From Pyruvatibacter sp. (GTDB lineage: Bacteria; Pseudomonadota; Alphaproteobacteria; CGMCC-115125): a stretch of 64,000 bases of DNA. Made by a program: the position numbers and the translations under genes. The stretch lies in the NCBI RefSeq assembly GCF_040219635.1, contig NZ_JAVJSC010000009.1, forward strand, positions 186,001 to 250,000, given 5' to 3'. This document shows, piece by piece, positions 26,845-35,446 of the stretch. The notes beneath the pieces are model-generated. The model was given only the letters and a program-made list of their open reading frames with translations, ran no database searches and was not told the DNA's origin. Each line of letters opens with the position of its first letter. Position 1 is the first letter of the stretch.

Positions 26845-27393
26845 ATGCCAGACACACGCCCGATGCCGCAGCAAAGCAACGCGGCAGAAGCCGAATTGCA
26901 GAAGATTCGTGGCCAGCTTGAAGCCATGAACTCTAGCATCGCCGCGACCCGCGCGGAAATCGCGGCTCTGCGTGACCCGCATTCAACGGGTGCCCGCGTA
27001 GATGAAGCCACCGGCGAACTGGATGCCATTGTGGAGGCGACCGAAAACGCCACGTCCGCCATTCTGGAAGCCGCCGAACACATGGATACGGTGGCCGCCG
27101 ACGTTGCAGCACTGGATAACGGCAGCCCAAAAGCCATGGCGCAAAGCGAAAAGATCGGCGAACTGACTGCCGAGATTTTTACCGCGTGCTCGTTTCAGGA
27201 CATCACCGGTCAGCGCATAAGCAAGGTTGTGGCCGTGCTCAAGGAACTCGAACAACGCACGGCTGACCTGCTGGACAGCAGCGTAATCCAGAGCACCAAA
27301 AAGAACAGCGACCCCGATGCGCATCTGCTTAACGGCCCTGCCGCCGCCGGTGAAGGCGTGGATCAGGAAGCAGTGGACGCCATGTTTGCGTAA
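26845..27393 (+). CDS. cheZ-like: CheZ-family protein phosphatase (orphan)
   Basis: 182 aa from the ATG at 26845; the open frame reaches back to 26698 but that part overlaps the divergent methyltransferase. A long helical coiled-coil-like region (15-75) leads to the active-site motif CSFQDITGQRISKVV. It matches E. coli CheZ QDLTGQ, in which the Asp and the second Gln act on phospho-CheY. The acidic C-terminus EAVDAMFA resembles the CheY-binding tail. It should dephosphorylate a response regulator. No chemotaxis gene is near. Confidence 0.87.
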   Translation: MPDTRPMPQQSNAAEAELQKIRGQLEAMNSSIAATRAEIAALRDPHSTGARVDEATGELDAIVEATENATSAILEAAEHMDTVAADVAALDNGSPKAMAQSEKIGELTAEIFTACSFQDITGQRISKVVAVLKELEQRTADLLDSSVIQSTKKNSDPDAHLLNGPAAAGEGVDQEAVDAMFA

Positions 27394-27402
27394 GGCTGCC
27401 GG

Positions 27403-28383
27403 CTAGATTTTTTCCTCAAGCACATCAGCAAACAGCGCTGAATCCACATTGCCGCCGCTCAAAATCGCAACCGTGGTTTTGCCTGCGCTATCAAGCGCCC
27501 CGTTCAGCAATGCCGCAAGGGCGATTGCCCCACCGGGTTCCACCACAAGCTTAAGCCTGTGAAAGGCAAACCGCATGGCCTTCGCGACATCTGCATCGCT
27601 CACTGTAAAGCCCTGCGTCACCAGCCTTGAATTGATCTCAAAGGTAAGCTCGCCGGGCATTGGCGCCAGCAATGCATCACATATGGTGTGCCCAAGGCCG
27701 TCCAGCCGGACGCGCTCGCCAGACTCAAGGGAGCGACGGGTGTCGTCATAGCCGTCGGGTTCCGCGACAAATATATCGGCCTGCGGCAGTGACTGCTTGA
27801 TGGCCGTTGCAATGCCCGCCGTAAGCCCGCCACCGCCACACGGTATGATGATTTGCTCCGGTGTTTCACCCACGGTGCGAAGCTGCGCCAGCACTTCAAG
27901 TCCGACGGTGCCCTGCCCCGAAATCACATCCGCATGGTCATAAGGTGGCACAGACATGCGTCCGGTTTCATCAGCGATGGTCCGGGCAATCGCCTGCCGG
28001 TCCTGCGTCGCGCGGTCATAGCCCACAATCTGCGCGCCCAAAGCAAGTGTCGCATCGCGCTTTGTCGCAGGCGCATCATGCGGCATCACAATGGTTGCAG
28101 GTACACCAAAATGCTGCGCCGCAGCCGCAACCCCCTGCGCATGATTGCCGCTCGACCACGCCACGACACCGCGCGCACGCACATCGTCCGTTAAGCGCGA
28201 CAAACACGTATGGGCCCCGCGAAACTTGAACGCGCCGATCCGCTGAAGGTTCTCAGCCTTGAGAAATATCCGTCCGCCAGTCAGTGCATCCAACGCCGGG
28301 CTGTGGAGAAGCGGCGTTTCAACCGCATGGCCTTCCAGGCGGTGCGCCGCATCCTCAATAAGAGAAGGGGGTACAGCGCTCAC
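27403..28383 (-). CDS. Threonine/serine dehydratase (PLP fold type II)
   Basis: 326 aa. The PLP-lysine region reads RIGAFKFRGAHTCL and the phosphate loop PCGGGGLTAG. The protein lacks the C-terminal regulatory domain of biosynthetic IlvA, so it resembles catabolic threonine or serine dehydratases and serine racemases. It should deaminate L-threonine or L-serine to the 2-oxo acid. It is convergent with cheZ and lies ten bases downstream of metH in the same direction. Confidence 0.9.
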   Translation of the reverse strand: MSAVPPSLIEDAAHRLEGHAVETPLLHSPALDALTGGRIFLKAENLQRIGAFKFRGAHTCLSRLTDDVRARGVVAWSSGNHAQGVAAAAQHFGVPATIVMPHDAPATKRDATLALGAQIVGYDRATQDRQAIARTIADETGRMSVPPYDHADVISGQGTVGLEVLAQLRTVGETPEQIIIPCGGGGLTAGIATAIKQSLPQADIFVAEPDGYDDTRRSLESGERVRLDGLGHTICDALLAPMPGELTFEINSRLVTQGFTVSDADVAKAMRFAFHRLKLVVEPGGAIALAALLNGALDSAGKTTVAILSGGNVDSALFADVLEEKI

Positions 28384-28392
28384 GCGTCTTTC

Positions 28393-31065
28393 TCAGCCGG
28401 TAAAGTCGTAGGACAGGTTGGGCTGCAACCAGCGCTCGATCTGCCGAAGCTCCATACCCTTGCGTTTGGCATAGTCTTCCACCTGATCCTTGTGGATGCG
28501 GCCAACACCAAAATACTCCGCCTGCGGATGAGAAAAGTAATAGCCTGACACGGCGGCTGCCGGGAACATGGCAAAACTCTCCGTCAGCTCCAGACCTGTA
28601 TTTTTTTCAGCCTCAAGCATATCGAACAGCGTGCGCTTCTCGGTGTGGTCAGGGCACGCGGGATAACCCGGTGCCGGGCGGATGCCGCGATAGGCTTCCG
28701 AAACCAGTGCTTCGTTGCTCAGCTCTTCGTCCGGGTCATAGCCCCAGAACTCCTTGCGCACACGCTCATGCATCCGCTCCGCGAAGGCTTCCGCAAGTCG
28801 GTCGCCGAGAGCCTTCACCATGATGGATGAATAGTCATCCTGATCTGCCTCAAAGGCTTTCGCCCGCTGCTCCACTTCGTCACCCGTAGTCACCGCAAAG
28901 CCACCGAGATAATCTGCCAGCCCCGTGTCCTTGGGTGCAATGAAATCAGCCAGCGCGTAGTTGGGCCGGTCCGCCCCCTTACCCTTGCGCTCCATCTGCT
29001 GGCGCAGCGTATGCACAACGGCTTTGGGGCCATCGCGCCCCTCGGCGTCATAAAGCTCAATGTCGTCGCCCACCGCATTGGCAGGCCAGAAGCCGATAAC
29101 GCCACGCGGCTTGAACCACTTTTCACCGACAATCTGCTGCAGCATCGCCTGCGCATCCGCAAACAGACTCGTCGCGGCTTCGCCCACTACCTTGTCGTCG
29201 AGGATCTGCGGATACGCGCCCGCCAGATCCCAGGTGCGGAAGAACGGCGTCCAGTCGATGCGGCTCACAAGCTCGCCCAGATCATAATCATCAAAAGTCC
29301 TGAGCCCCAGGAACGATGGCTTGGGTGGCTCATAGCCCTCCCACGCAATCGGAACCTTGTTGGCACGCGCCTTGGCAATCGGCAATTTCACCGCTGTGTC
29401 ACGCTTGGCTGCATGTGTTTCAGCCATCTGCCTGTAGTCCGCAGCAATCTCGGCGGTATAGGCATCACGCGCTGTGTCTGACAGCAGGTTGGATGCAACA
29501 CCTACAGCCCGGCTGGCGTCAGTCACATAAATCACCGGGTTGTCATAGTTGGGCGCAATCTTGACGGCGGTGTGCACCTTTGAGGTTGTTGCCCCGCCAA
29601 TAAGCAGCGGAATTGTAAAACCCTGGCGCTTCATTTCAGCGGCGACGTAACACATCTCGTCCAGCGAGGGCGTGATGAGCCCGGAAAGTCCGATAATGTC
29701 CACCTTCTCCTTGATGGCTTCTTCCAGAATCTTTTCAGCAGGTACCATCACACCCAGATCAACCACATCGTAGTTGTTGCACTGAAGAACAACGCCAACG
29801 ATGTTTTTGCCGATGTCATGCACATCACCCTTCACCGTTGCCATCAGGATTTTGCCCTTGGCCTGCGCCGCCTCTTCCACTGTCTTTTCCGCTTCGATAA
29901 ACGGAATGAGATGGGCAACGGCTTTTTTCATAACGCGCGCAGACTTCACAACCTGCGGCAGAAACATCTTGCCGGCACCGAAAAGATCGCCCACCACATT
30001 CATGCCGTCCATCAACGGCCCTTCAATGACATGCAGCGGCCGCTCGGCCTCAAGCCGTGCTTCTTCCGTGTCCTCGACCACATAATCAGCTATGCCGTTC
30101 ACCAGCGCATGGCTCAGGCGTGCCGCAACAGGCTGCTCGCGCCAGCTCAGATCCTTGACCTTTGCCGTTGCGCCTCCACCTTTGTATTTGTCAGCAATCT
30201 CAAGCAGCCGGTCAGTTGCATCCTCGCGGCGATTGAGGATCACATCCTCCACATGCTCGCGCAGTTCTTCGGGGATTTCGTCATACACCGTCAGTGATGC
30301 CGGGTTGACGATGCCCATGTCCATGCCCGCCGGAATGGCGTGATACAAAAACACCGCGTGCATGGCTTCACGCACCGCATTGTTACCGCGAAACGAAAAC
30401 GACACGTTCGAAAGCCCGCCCGACACATGGCAGTAGGGCAACTCCGCCCGAATGCGCTTCGTCGCCTCAAAAAACTCAACCGCATAGTTGTTGTGTTCTT
30501 CAATGCCGGTCGCGACCGCAAAGATATTGGGGTCAAAAATGATGTCTTCCGGCGGGAAGCCAACTTCATTGACCAGCACATCATAAGAGCGCTTGCAGAT
30601 TTCAAACTTGCGGTCGGCAACGTCCGCCTGACCATCCTCATCAAACGCCATCACCACGGCGGCAGCGCCGTAGCGGCGGATCTTTTTGGCGTGCTCAATG
30701 AAAGCCTCAGGCCCTTCCTTGAGCGAGATCGAATTGACGATCGCCTTGCCCTGCGTGCATTTGAGACCAGCCTCGATGATGTCCCATTTGGACGAGTCAA
30801 TCATCACCGGAACCCGTGCAATGTCGGGCTCAGACGCCACCAGATTCAAAAACCGCACCATCGCGGCCTTGGAGTCCAGCATGGCCTCGTCCATGTTGAT
30901 GTCGATGACCTGCGCCCCGCCCTCAACCTGGTCACGCGCCACATCAAGCGCTGCATCAAAATCGCCGTCGATAATCAGCTTCTTGAACTTGATTGATCCG
31001 GTAACGTTGGTGCGCTCGCCAATATTAATGAACGCGCCGCCTGACGCCTGCGTATTGTCAGTCAT
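28393..31065 (-). CDS. metH: Methionine synthase, folate/cobalamin/activation part (split MetH)
   Basis: 890 aa. In order: a pterin-binding domain ([20 protein letters not shown] onward), a cap, a B12-binding domain with [11 protein letters not shown] (His is the lower cobalt ligand), and the C-terminal SAM-binding activation domain ([15 protein letters not shown]). It makes methionine from homocysteine and 5-methyl-tetrahydrofolate through methylcobalamin. The homocysteine domain is encoded by the next gene upstream, whose stop overlaps this ATG by four bases. In E. coli one chain of about 1230 aa carries all parts; split forms are known in alphaproteobacteria. Confidence 0.96.
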   Translation of the reverse strand: MTDNTQASGGAFINIGERTNVTGSIKFKKLIIDGDFDAALDVARDQVEGGAQVIDINMDEAMLDSKAAMVRFLNLVASEPDIARVPVMIDSSKWDIIEAGLKCTQGKAIVNSISLKEGPEAFIEHAKKIRRYGAAAVVMAFDEDGQADVADRKFEICKRSYDVLVNEVGFPPEDIIFDPNIFAVATGIEEHNNYAVEFFEATKRIRAELPYCHVSGGLSNVSFSFRGNNAVREAMHAVFLYHAIPAGMDMGIVNPASLTVYDEIPEELREHVEDVILNRREDATDRLLEIADKYKGGGATAKVKDLSWREQPVAARLSHALVNGIADYVVEDTEEARLEAERPLHVIEGPLMDGMNVVGDLFGAGKMFLPQVVKSARVMKKAVAHLIPFIEAEKTVEEAAQAKGKILMATVKGDVHDIGKNIVGVVLQCNNYDVVDLGVMVPAEKILEEAIKEKVDIIGLSGLITPSLDEMCYVAAEMKRQGFTIPLLIGGATTSKVHTAVKIAPNYDNPVIYVTDASRAVGVASNLLSDTARDAYTAEIAADYRQMAETHAAKRDTAVKLPIAKARANKVPIAWEGYEPPKPSFLGLRTFDDYDLGELVSRIDWTPFFRTWDLAGAYPQILDDKVVGEAATSLFADAQAMLQQIVGEKWFKPRGVIGFWPANAVGDDIELYDAEGRDGPKAVVHTLRQQMERKGKGADRPNYALADFIAPKDTGLADYLGGFAVTTGDEVEQRAKAFEADQDDYSSIMVKALGDRLAEAFAERMHERVRKEFWGYDPDEELSNEALVSEAYRGIRPAPGYPACPDHTEKRTLFDMLEAEKNTGLELTESFAMFPAAAVSGYYFSHPQAEYFGVGRIHKDQVEDYAKRKGMELRQIERWLQPNLSYDFTG

Positions 31066-32141
31066 TCAGCAGCATCCAGTGCAATGGCAGGTGCCGTGAA
31101 GGGTTCAAGACCCGACAGGCGAATGCGTTTTTCAATGGTCGGAATCGTACGCGGCGCTTTGCCATCAACTGCTTGCGCTATCGCACGAATATGATCCGGC
31201 GTTGTGCCACAGCATCCGCCTACGATGTTGAACAGGCCATCGTCCGCCCACCGACCAAGCGCCTCGGCCATCTGTTCGGGTGTCTCATCATATTCGCCAA
31301 ACTCGTTGGGCAGGCCCGCATTGGGATATACGCTGACAGGCACATCGGCAACGCGCGACAGTTCAGCCACATAGGGCCGCATCAAATCAGCCCCCAGAGC
31401 GCAGTTGAGCCCAATCGACATCGGCCGGGAATGACGCACTGAATACCAGAACGCTTCCGACGTCTGGCCGGACAATGTACGGCCCGACCTGTCCGTAATC
31501 GTGCCTGAAATCATCACGGGCAGTTTGAAACCAAGCTCTTCAAACACTTCGTCGATTGCAAACAGCGCCGCCTTGGCGTTGAGCGTGTCAAAGATGGTTT
31601 CCACCAGAAGCACATCCGTACCGCCGTCGATCAACCCCTTGGTCGCTTCCTTGTAGGCAACCCGCAGCTCGTCATACGTCACATTGCGCGCGCCGGGGTC
31701 ATTCACATCCGGTGACAGTGAGGCCGTGCGGTTGGTTGGCCCAAGCGCCCCCGCCACAAAGCACGGACGCTCCGGCGTTGCCAGCGCATCACACGCTTCG
31801 CGCGCCAGCGCGGCGGCAGCCACATTCATTTCATACGCCAGATCCTCCATCCCGTAATCCGCCTGCGCGATGGTGGTGGAAGAAAATGTGTTGGTCTCGG
31901 CGAAATCAGCCCCGGCTTCAAGATAGGCGGTGTGAATGTCGCGAATGGCGTCGGGCTGGGTCAGCACCAGCAGGTCGTTGTTGCCCTGCAGCGGCTTGGC
32001 CCAATCGGCAAAACGCGTACCGCGATAATCCTCTTCAGAGAACTTGTGCCGCTGAATCATGGTGCCCATAGCCCCGTCGAGCACCAAAATACGCTTGGTC
32101 AGCGCGTCATGGAGGGCGGTCAGGCGATCATCGCGAGTCAT
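31062..32141 (-). CDS. metH: Methionine synthase, homocysteine-binding part (split MetH)
   Basis: 359 aa. It is a homocysteine S-methyltransferase barrel starting at [13 protein letters not shown]. The zinc ligands are visible in the paired Cys of [14 protein letters not shown] and in an upstream Cys ([10 protein letters not shown]). It supplies the homocysteine-binding site for the B12 part encoded by the overlapping downstream gene. A palindromic operator lies about 66 bases upstream of its start (32207-32228), the best sign of separate control from the cobalamin-transport genes. Confidence 0.95.
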   Translation of the reverse strand: MTRDDRLTALHDALTKRILVLDGAMGTMIQRHKFSEEDYRGTRFADWAKPLQGNNDLLVLTQPDAIRDIHTAYLEAGADFAETNTFSSTTIAQADYGMEDLAYEMNVAAAALAREACDALATPERPCFVAGALGPTNRTASLSPDVNDPGARNVTYDELRVAYKEATKGLIDGGTDVLLVETIFDTLNAKAALFAIDEVFEELGFKLPVMISGTITDRSGRTLSGQTSEAFWYSVRHSRPMSIGLNCALGADLMRPYVAELSRVADVPVSVYPNAGLPNEFGEYDETPEQMAEALGRWADDGLFNIVGGCCGTTPDHIRAIAQAVDGKAPRTIPTIEKRIRLSGLEPFTAPAIALDAAE

Positions 32142-32206
32142 GAAACCAGGGTCCTTCAGGCCAAAAATGCCGGAAAACTGCGAGTTGGCAGCTTCACCGA
32201 CATAAC

Positions 32207-32228
32207 GACATAAAGGTTTCTTTATATG
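32207..32228 (-). promoter_or_regulatory. Imperfect palindrome upstream of metH, ArsR-type (SahR/SamR-like) operator candidate
   Basis: On the minus strand the site reads CATATAAAG, four central bases (AAAC), then CTTTATGTC. The TAAAG/CTTTA arms match perfectly. Sites with ATAAAG...CTTTAT arms before methionine-cycle genes are recalled for ArsR-family methionine regulators in proteobacteria. That link is from memory, not searched. It sits in a gap of only about 90 bases between pduO and metH. Confidence 0.5.
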
Positions 32229-32231
32229 ATT

Positions 32232-32801
32232 TCAACCCGCCTGTCGGCTGCCGCCAGGCACCCATAAGACATCTGCCTTACCGCCGTCATTGGCGGCGCG
32301 CCCCATCACAAACAACAGATCACTCAGCCGGTTGAGATAGGTGCCGATCAGCGCGTTGATCGCTGTTGCATCCGCCAGCGCCCACACATCCCGCTCGGCC
32401 CGCCGGGCAATGGTGCGCGCAACATGCAAATGCGCCGATGAAGGCGTGCCGCCGGGCAACACGAAAGAACTCAAGGGCTCCAACGTTTGGTTCACCTGCT
32501 CAATATCCGCTTCCAGCAGATCAATCATTTTCTGTGTCACCCGCAAGGAAGTGTCCGCCTTGGCAGTTTCAGGAATGGTGATGTCGGCACCCAGATCGAA
32601 CAGGTCGTTTTGAATACGGGTCAGAACATTTTTTTCCTCACCGGCCAGATGGAGCAATGCAACACCAACACTGGCATTGAGTTCGTCCACACTGCCCTGA
32701 GCGACAATGCGCGGGTCAAACTTTGCAACGCGGGTGCCGTCCGCCAGGCTGGTTTGGCCGCCGTCGCCGCCCTTGGTTGTGATTGAGGTAAGCCTGACCA
32801 T
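32232..32801 (-). CDS. pduO: PduO-type ATP:cob(I)alamin adenosyltransferase
   Basis: 189 aa from the ATG at 32799-32801, with AGGAA about ten bases upstream. Motifs TKGGDGGQTSLADGTRV (ATP site), GSVDELNASVG and FVLPGGTPSSAHLHVARTIA with RRAER are diagnostic of the PduO/MMAB family. The enzyme makes adenosylcobalamin, the cofactor of the ethanolamine ammonia-lyase encoded at 39.3-41.5 kb. It is the last gene of the B12 import operon, about 14 bases after the ATPase gene. Confidence 0.95.
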   Translation of the reverse strand: MVRLTSITTKGGDGGQTSLADGTRVAKFDPRIVAQGSVDELNASVGVALLHLAGEEKNVLTRIQNDLFDLGADITIPETAKADTSLRVTQKMIDLLEADIEQVNQTLEPLSSFVLPGGTPSSAHLHVARTIARRAERDVWALADATAINALIGTYLNRLSDLLFVMGRAANDGGKADVLWVPGGSRQAG

Positions 32802-32814
32802 GAGTCTATTCCTG

Positions 32815-33603
32815 CTAAATCGAGTGGTGGGCTGGCGAGCCATCAAACATAACCGCCAGATGCCCGTCACTGCGAGCCACGGTGCATGGCGCACCAAAAG
32901 TGCGTGTTAAAACACCCGCATCAAGAATAGACCGTGGCGCACCCTGAGCAAACACATGCCCGCCACTCAGCACAATCACCCGGTCGCAAAACCTGTCGGC
33001 CAACGACAGATCATGCAGCGCGACCACAACCCCCGCACCACGCGCTGCCTCGCCCGCCAGAATACGCATCACATCCACCCGGTGTGGCGGGTCAAGATCA
33101 GCGATCGGTTCGTCGGCAATCAACACGTCATGCTGTCCGGCAAGCAGCCGCGCCAACATGGCACGCGCGAACTCACCACCCGACAGCGTATCCACCCGCC
33201 TGTCTGACATATCTTCAAGGTCGCAGGCCGCAAGTGCCTGGCGCACCGGCGCATCTCCCATCCCCGCTTCAGCCCCTTGCCACCACGGCAGATGCGGCAA
33301 CCGTCCAAGAGCGGCAACCTCTGCAACGCTCAATGGCCAGTCAACCAAAGGACGCTGGGGCAGATACCCCACATGCCCCGCGCGCGCCTGCGCGTCCATC
33401 CCAGTCAGCAGGTTGCGCCCGATCGCCACGCGCCCCGCATCAGCTACCTGCACCCCCGCAAGCACCCGCAACACCGTTGACTTGCCCGCACCGTTGGCCC
33501 CTATGACGCCAACAACCTCTCCCGATGAAACAGCAAGCGACGCCTTTTTGAGAACAACCCTTTTTCCAAAGGCCACAGAAATGTCGAGCGCCCGCAACAT
33601 CAT
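32815..33603 (-). CDS. btuD-like: BtuD-like ABC transporter ATPase (cobalamin/iron-chelate type)
   Basis: 262 aa from the ATGATG at 33598-33603, overlapping the permease stop by four bases. Walker A is GANGAGKST, the signature LSGGEFARAMLARLLA and Walker B VLIADEPIADLDPP. It belongs to the FecE/BtuD/HmuV group. Cobalamin specificity is inferred from the riboswitch, the adenosyltransferase downstream and the receptor upstream in one operon. Confidence 0.9.
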   Translation of the reverse strand: MMLRALDISVAFGKRVVLKKASLAVSSGEVVGVIGANGAGKSTVLRVLAGVQVADAGRVAIGRNLLTGMDAQARAGHVGYLPQRPLVDWPLSVAEVAALGRLPHLPWWQGAEAGMGDAPVRQALAACDLEDMSDRRVDTLSGGEFARAMLARLLAGQHDVLIADEPIADLDPPHRVDVMRILAGEAARGAGVVVALHDLSLADRFCDRVIVLSGGHVFAQGAPRSILDAGVLTRTFGAPCTVARSDGHLAVMFDGSPAHHSI

Positions 33604-34592
33604 GCCCGCCCTCCAAACCGTGATCGCATGACGAGCCACAGGAACACCGGCGCACCCAACAAGGACGTCAGCACTCCAAGCTGCAACCGCACATCGCTGA
33701 AGCCTGTGCGCAGAACAACGTCAGCAGCCAGCGTCAACACAGCTCCCCCGATTATGGACGGCAACAGCAACGCGCCGGGCCGCGCACCCGCGAGAGGTCG
33801 TAACGCGTGGGGAACCACAAGCCCCACAAACGCAAGCGCGCCCACCATGGCACCAACAGCCCCGGTGCCAAGCGCCACTCCCGCCACCGCCATCAGCCTG
33901 ATGCGGGATGGCATAACCCCAAGTGATGCCGCCGCATCCTCCCCCAGCGCGAGCGCGTCAAGCCCCTTGGCCAGAGGCAACAGCAGCACCGCACACAGCG
34001 CTGCGAAGGGCGCAATCATTGCAGCGTCCTGCATTGACGCTGCATCGAGCGTACCCATGATCCAGGTCAGGGCTTCAGCCGCTGCAAACGGGCTTGGAGC
34101 CAACGCCAGTGCCAGCCAGGTGAGCGCCCCCACCAACGCGTTGATGGCAAGCCCGGCCAAAATCAGCGTTGCGGGTGGCGGCTGTCGACCTGCGAGCAGC
34201 AACAATGCAGCCATTGCAAATGCGGCTGCACCAAGCCCCGCCAGCGGCATGGCGACAATGCTCAACGAAGCAATGCCGAAGTAAAGCGCGCCAACACCTC
34301 CCAGCGCCCCTGCGCCCGATATGCCCAGCAGCGCAGGGTCAGCCAGCGGGTTGCGCAATAGTCCCTGCAATGCCGCGCCGCAAAGCCCCAACACAGCTCC
34401 GGCCAGAATGGCCACAAGCGTGCGCGGCATCCGCAAGTCCCAGAACACAATACCATCCGTACCCTGATGGCCTGCATTCTCCCACCACGAACTCAGTGGC
34501 CATACGACACCGGCAGGCCCTACCGCCAGCGACAAAACGCTGAACACAGCCAGAAGTGTGAGCAACACCAAAAACAGCAGGGGACGGGTCAT
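33600..34592 (-). CDS. btuC-like: BtuC-like FecCD-family permease
   Basis: 330 aa with about ten membrane helices. Family hallmarks include DLRMPRTLVAILAGAVLGLC and LRNPLADPALLGISGAGALG, then VGLVVPHALRPLAGARPGAL near the ATPase-coupling loop. It imports cobalamin (by context) across the inner membrane. It overlaps the binding-protein gene upstream and the ATPase gene downstream by four bases each. Confidence 0.92.
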   Translation of the reverse strand: MTRPLLFLVLLTLLAVFSVLSLAVGPAGVVWPLSSWWENAGHQGTDGIVFWDLRMPRTLVAILAGAVLGLCGAALQGLLRNPLADPALLGISGAGALGGVGALYFGIASLSIVAMPLAGLGAAAFAMAALLLLAGRQPPPATLILAGLAINALVGALTWLALALAPSPFAAAEALTWIMGTLDAASMQDAAMIAPFAALCAVLLLPLAKGLDALALGEDAAASLGVMPSRIRLMAVAGVALGTGAVGAMVGALAFVGLVVPHALRPLAGARPGALLLPSIIGGAVLTLAADVVLRTGFSDVRLQLGVLTSLLGAPVFLWLVMRSRFGGRA

Positions 34593-35446
34593 TGTGCCGA
34601 CACCTCCTGCGCCAGTTGCGCTGCCAGCCGCACTGTTTCAATCGACCCGCACAAAAGCGCTGACGGCGGCACGCGCTCAACATCCACAGCCCCCGATAGC
34701 GCTGGATGCGCAAACAGACGGCCTGACCGCGACGGTGCGGCATCCACCTGCTCGGCGATAAACAGTCTGGCAGGTGGAGCGGTCACCAACTGCTCAAGTG
34801 TCACGTACGTAGTATCGCCATAAGCCCCCTGCATATTGACGTAACCGGCATGGGCCAGAACCGCACCACCCAGCATCTGCGGCCCGTGCACCAACATGCC
34901 GGGCGACACCAGCAGCGCACTCATGGTGCGAGGCGCTGACGGTTTGGCAAGAAGCGCCTCAAGCCGCGCCGCAATGTTTTTGGCAGTCTCCGCTGCCCCC
35001 GCATAGGCTGCAACCTCGGTATATGTCTGCGCAATGTCCGCAAGCCGTGCCGCGTCGGCAATGCGTACGACGCGGATACCCAGTTTCTCAAGCTGTGCCG
35101 TAAGCCGGGCGTGCCCGAACGCACCGGCAAAAACCATATCCGGCGAGAGAGAAACAACACTTTCCAGCGCTGCGGGCGTTGTCGGCACTATCTGTGCTGC
35201 CTGCCACATGGACGAGATGTCTTGATCGTCCGCAAGATCAGACACGGCCACCAGCCGGGCACCCAGACCAAGAGACAACAATATCTGATCCGTACACAGA
35301 TTGATGGAAACAATACGCTGCGGAACAGCGTCCTCAGCAGCAAAAGCCGGGGCGGCAAATGCCGCCCCGGCCAGAAACATTACTGCACCAGCCAGCCGGC
35401 TCGTGCGTCGTCCGATAGCGCTAGAACGCAACCGATGCCTCCACAT
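34589..35446 (-). CDS. btuF-like: BtuF-like periplasmic cobalamin-binding protein
   Basis: 285 aa from the ATG at 35444-35446, which leaves a signal peptide with twin Arg-rich n-region and AGAVMFLAGAAFAAPAFA before the cleavage site. The class III binding-protein fold starts at QRIVSINLCTDQILLSLG. A longer start at 35533 is possible but lies deep in btuB. It would pass cobalamin from the outer-membrane receptor to BtuCD. It overlaps the 3' end of the receptor gene by about 26 bases. Confidence 0.88.
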   Translation of the reverse strand: MWRHRLRSSAIGRRTSRLAGAVMFLAGAAFAAPAFAAEDAVPQRIVSINLCTDQILLSLGLGARLVAVSDLADDQDISSMWQAAQIVPTTPAALESVVSLSPDMVFAGAFGHARLTAQLEKLGIRVVRIADAARLADIAQTYTEVAAYAGAAETAKNIAARLEALLAKPSAPRTMSALLVSPGMLVHGPQMLGGAVLAHAGYVNMQGAYGDTTYVTLEQLVTAPPARLFIAEQVDAAPSRSGRLFAHPALSGAVDVERVPPSALLCGSIETVRLAAQLAQEVSAQ

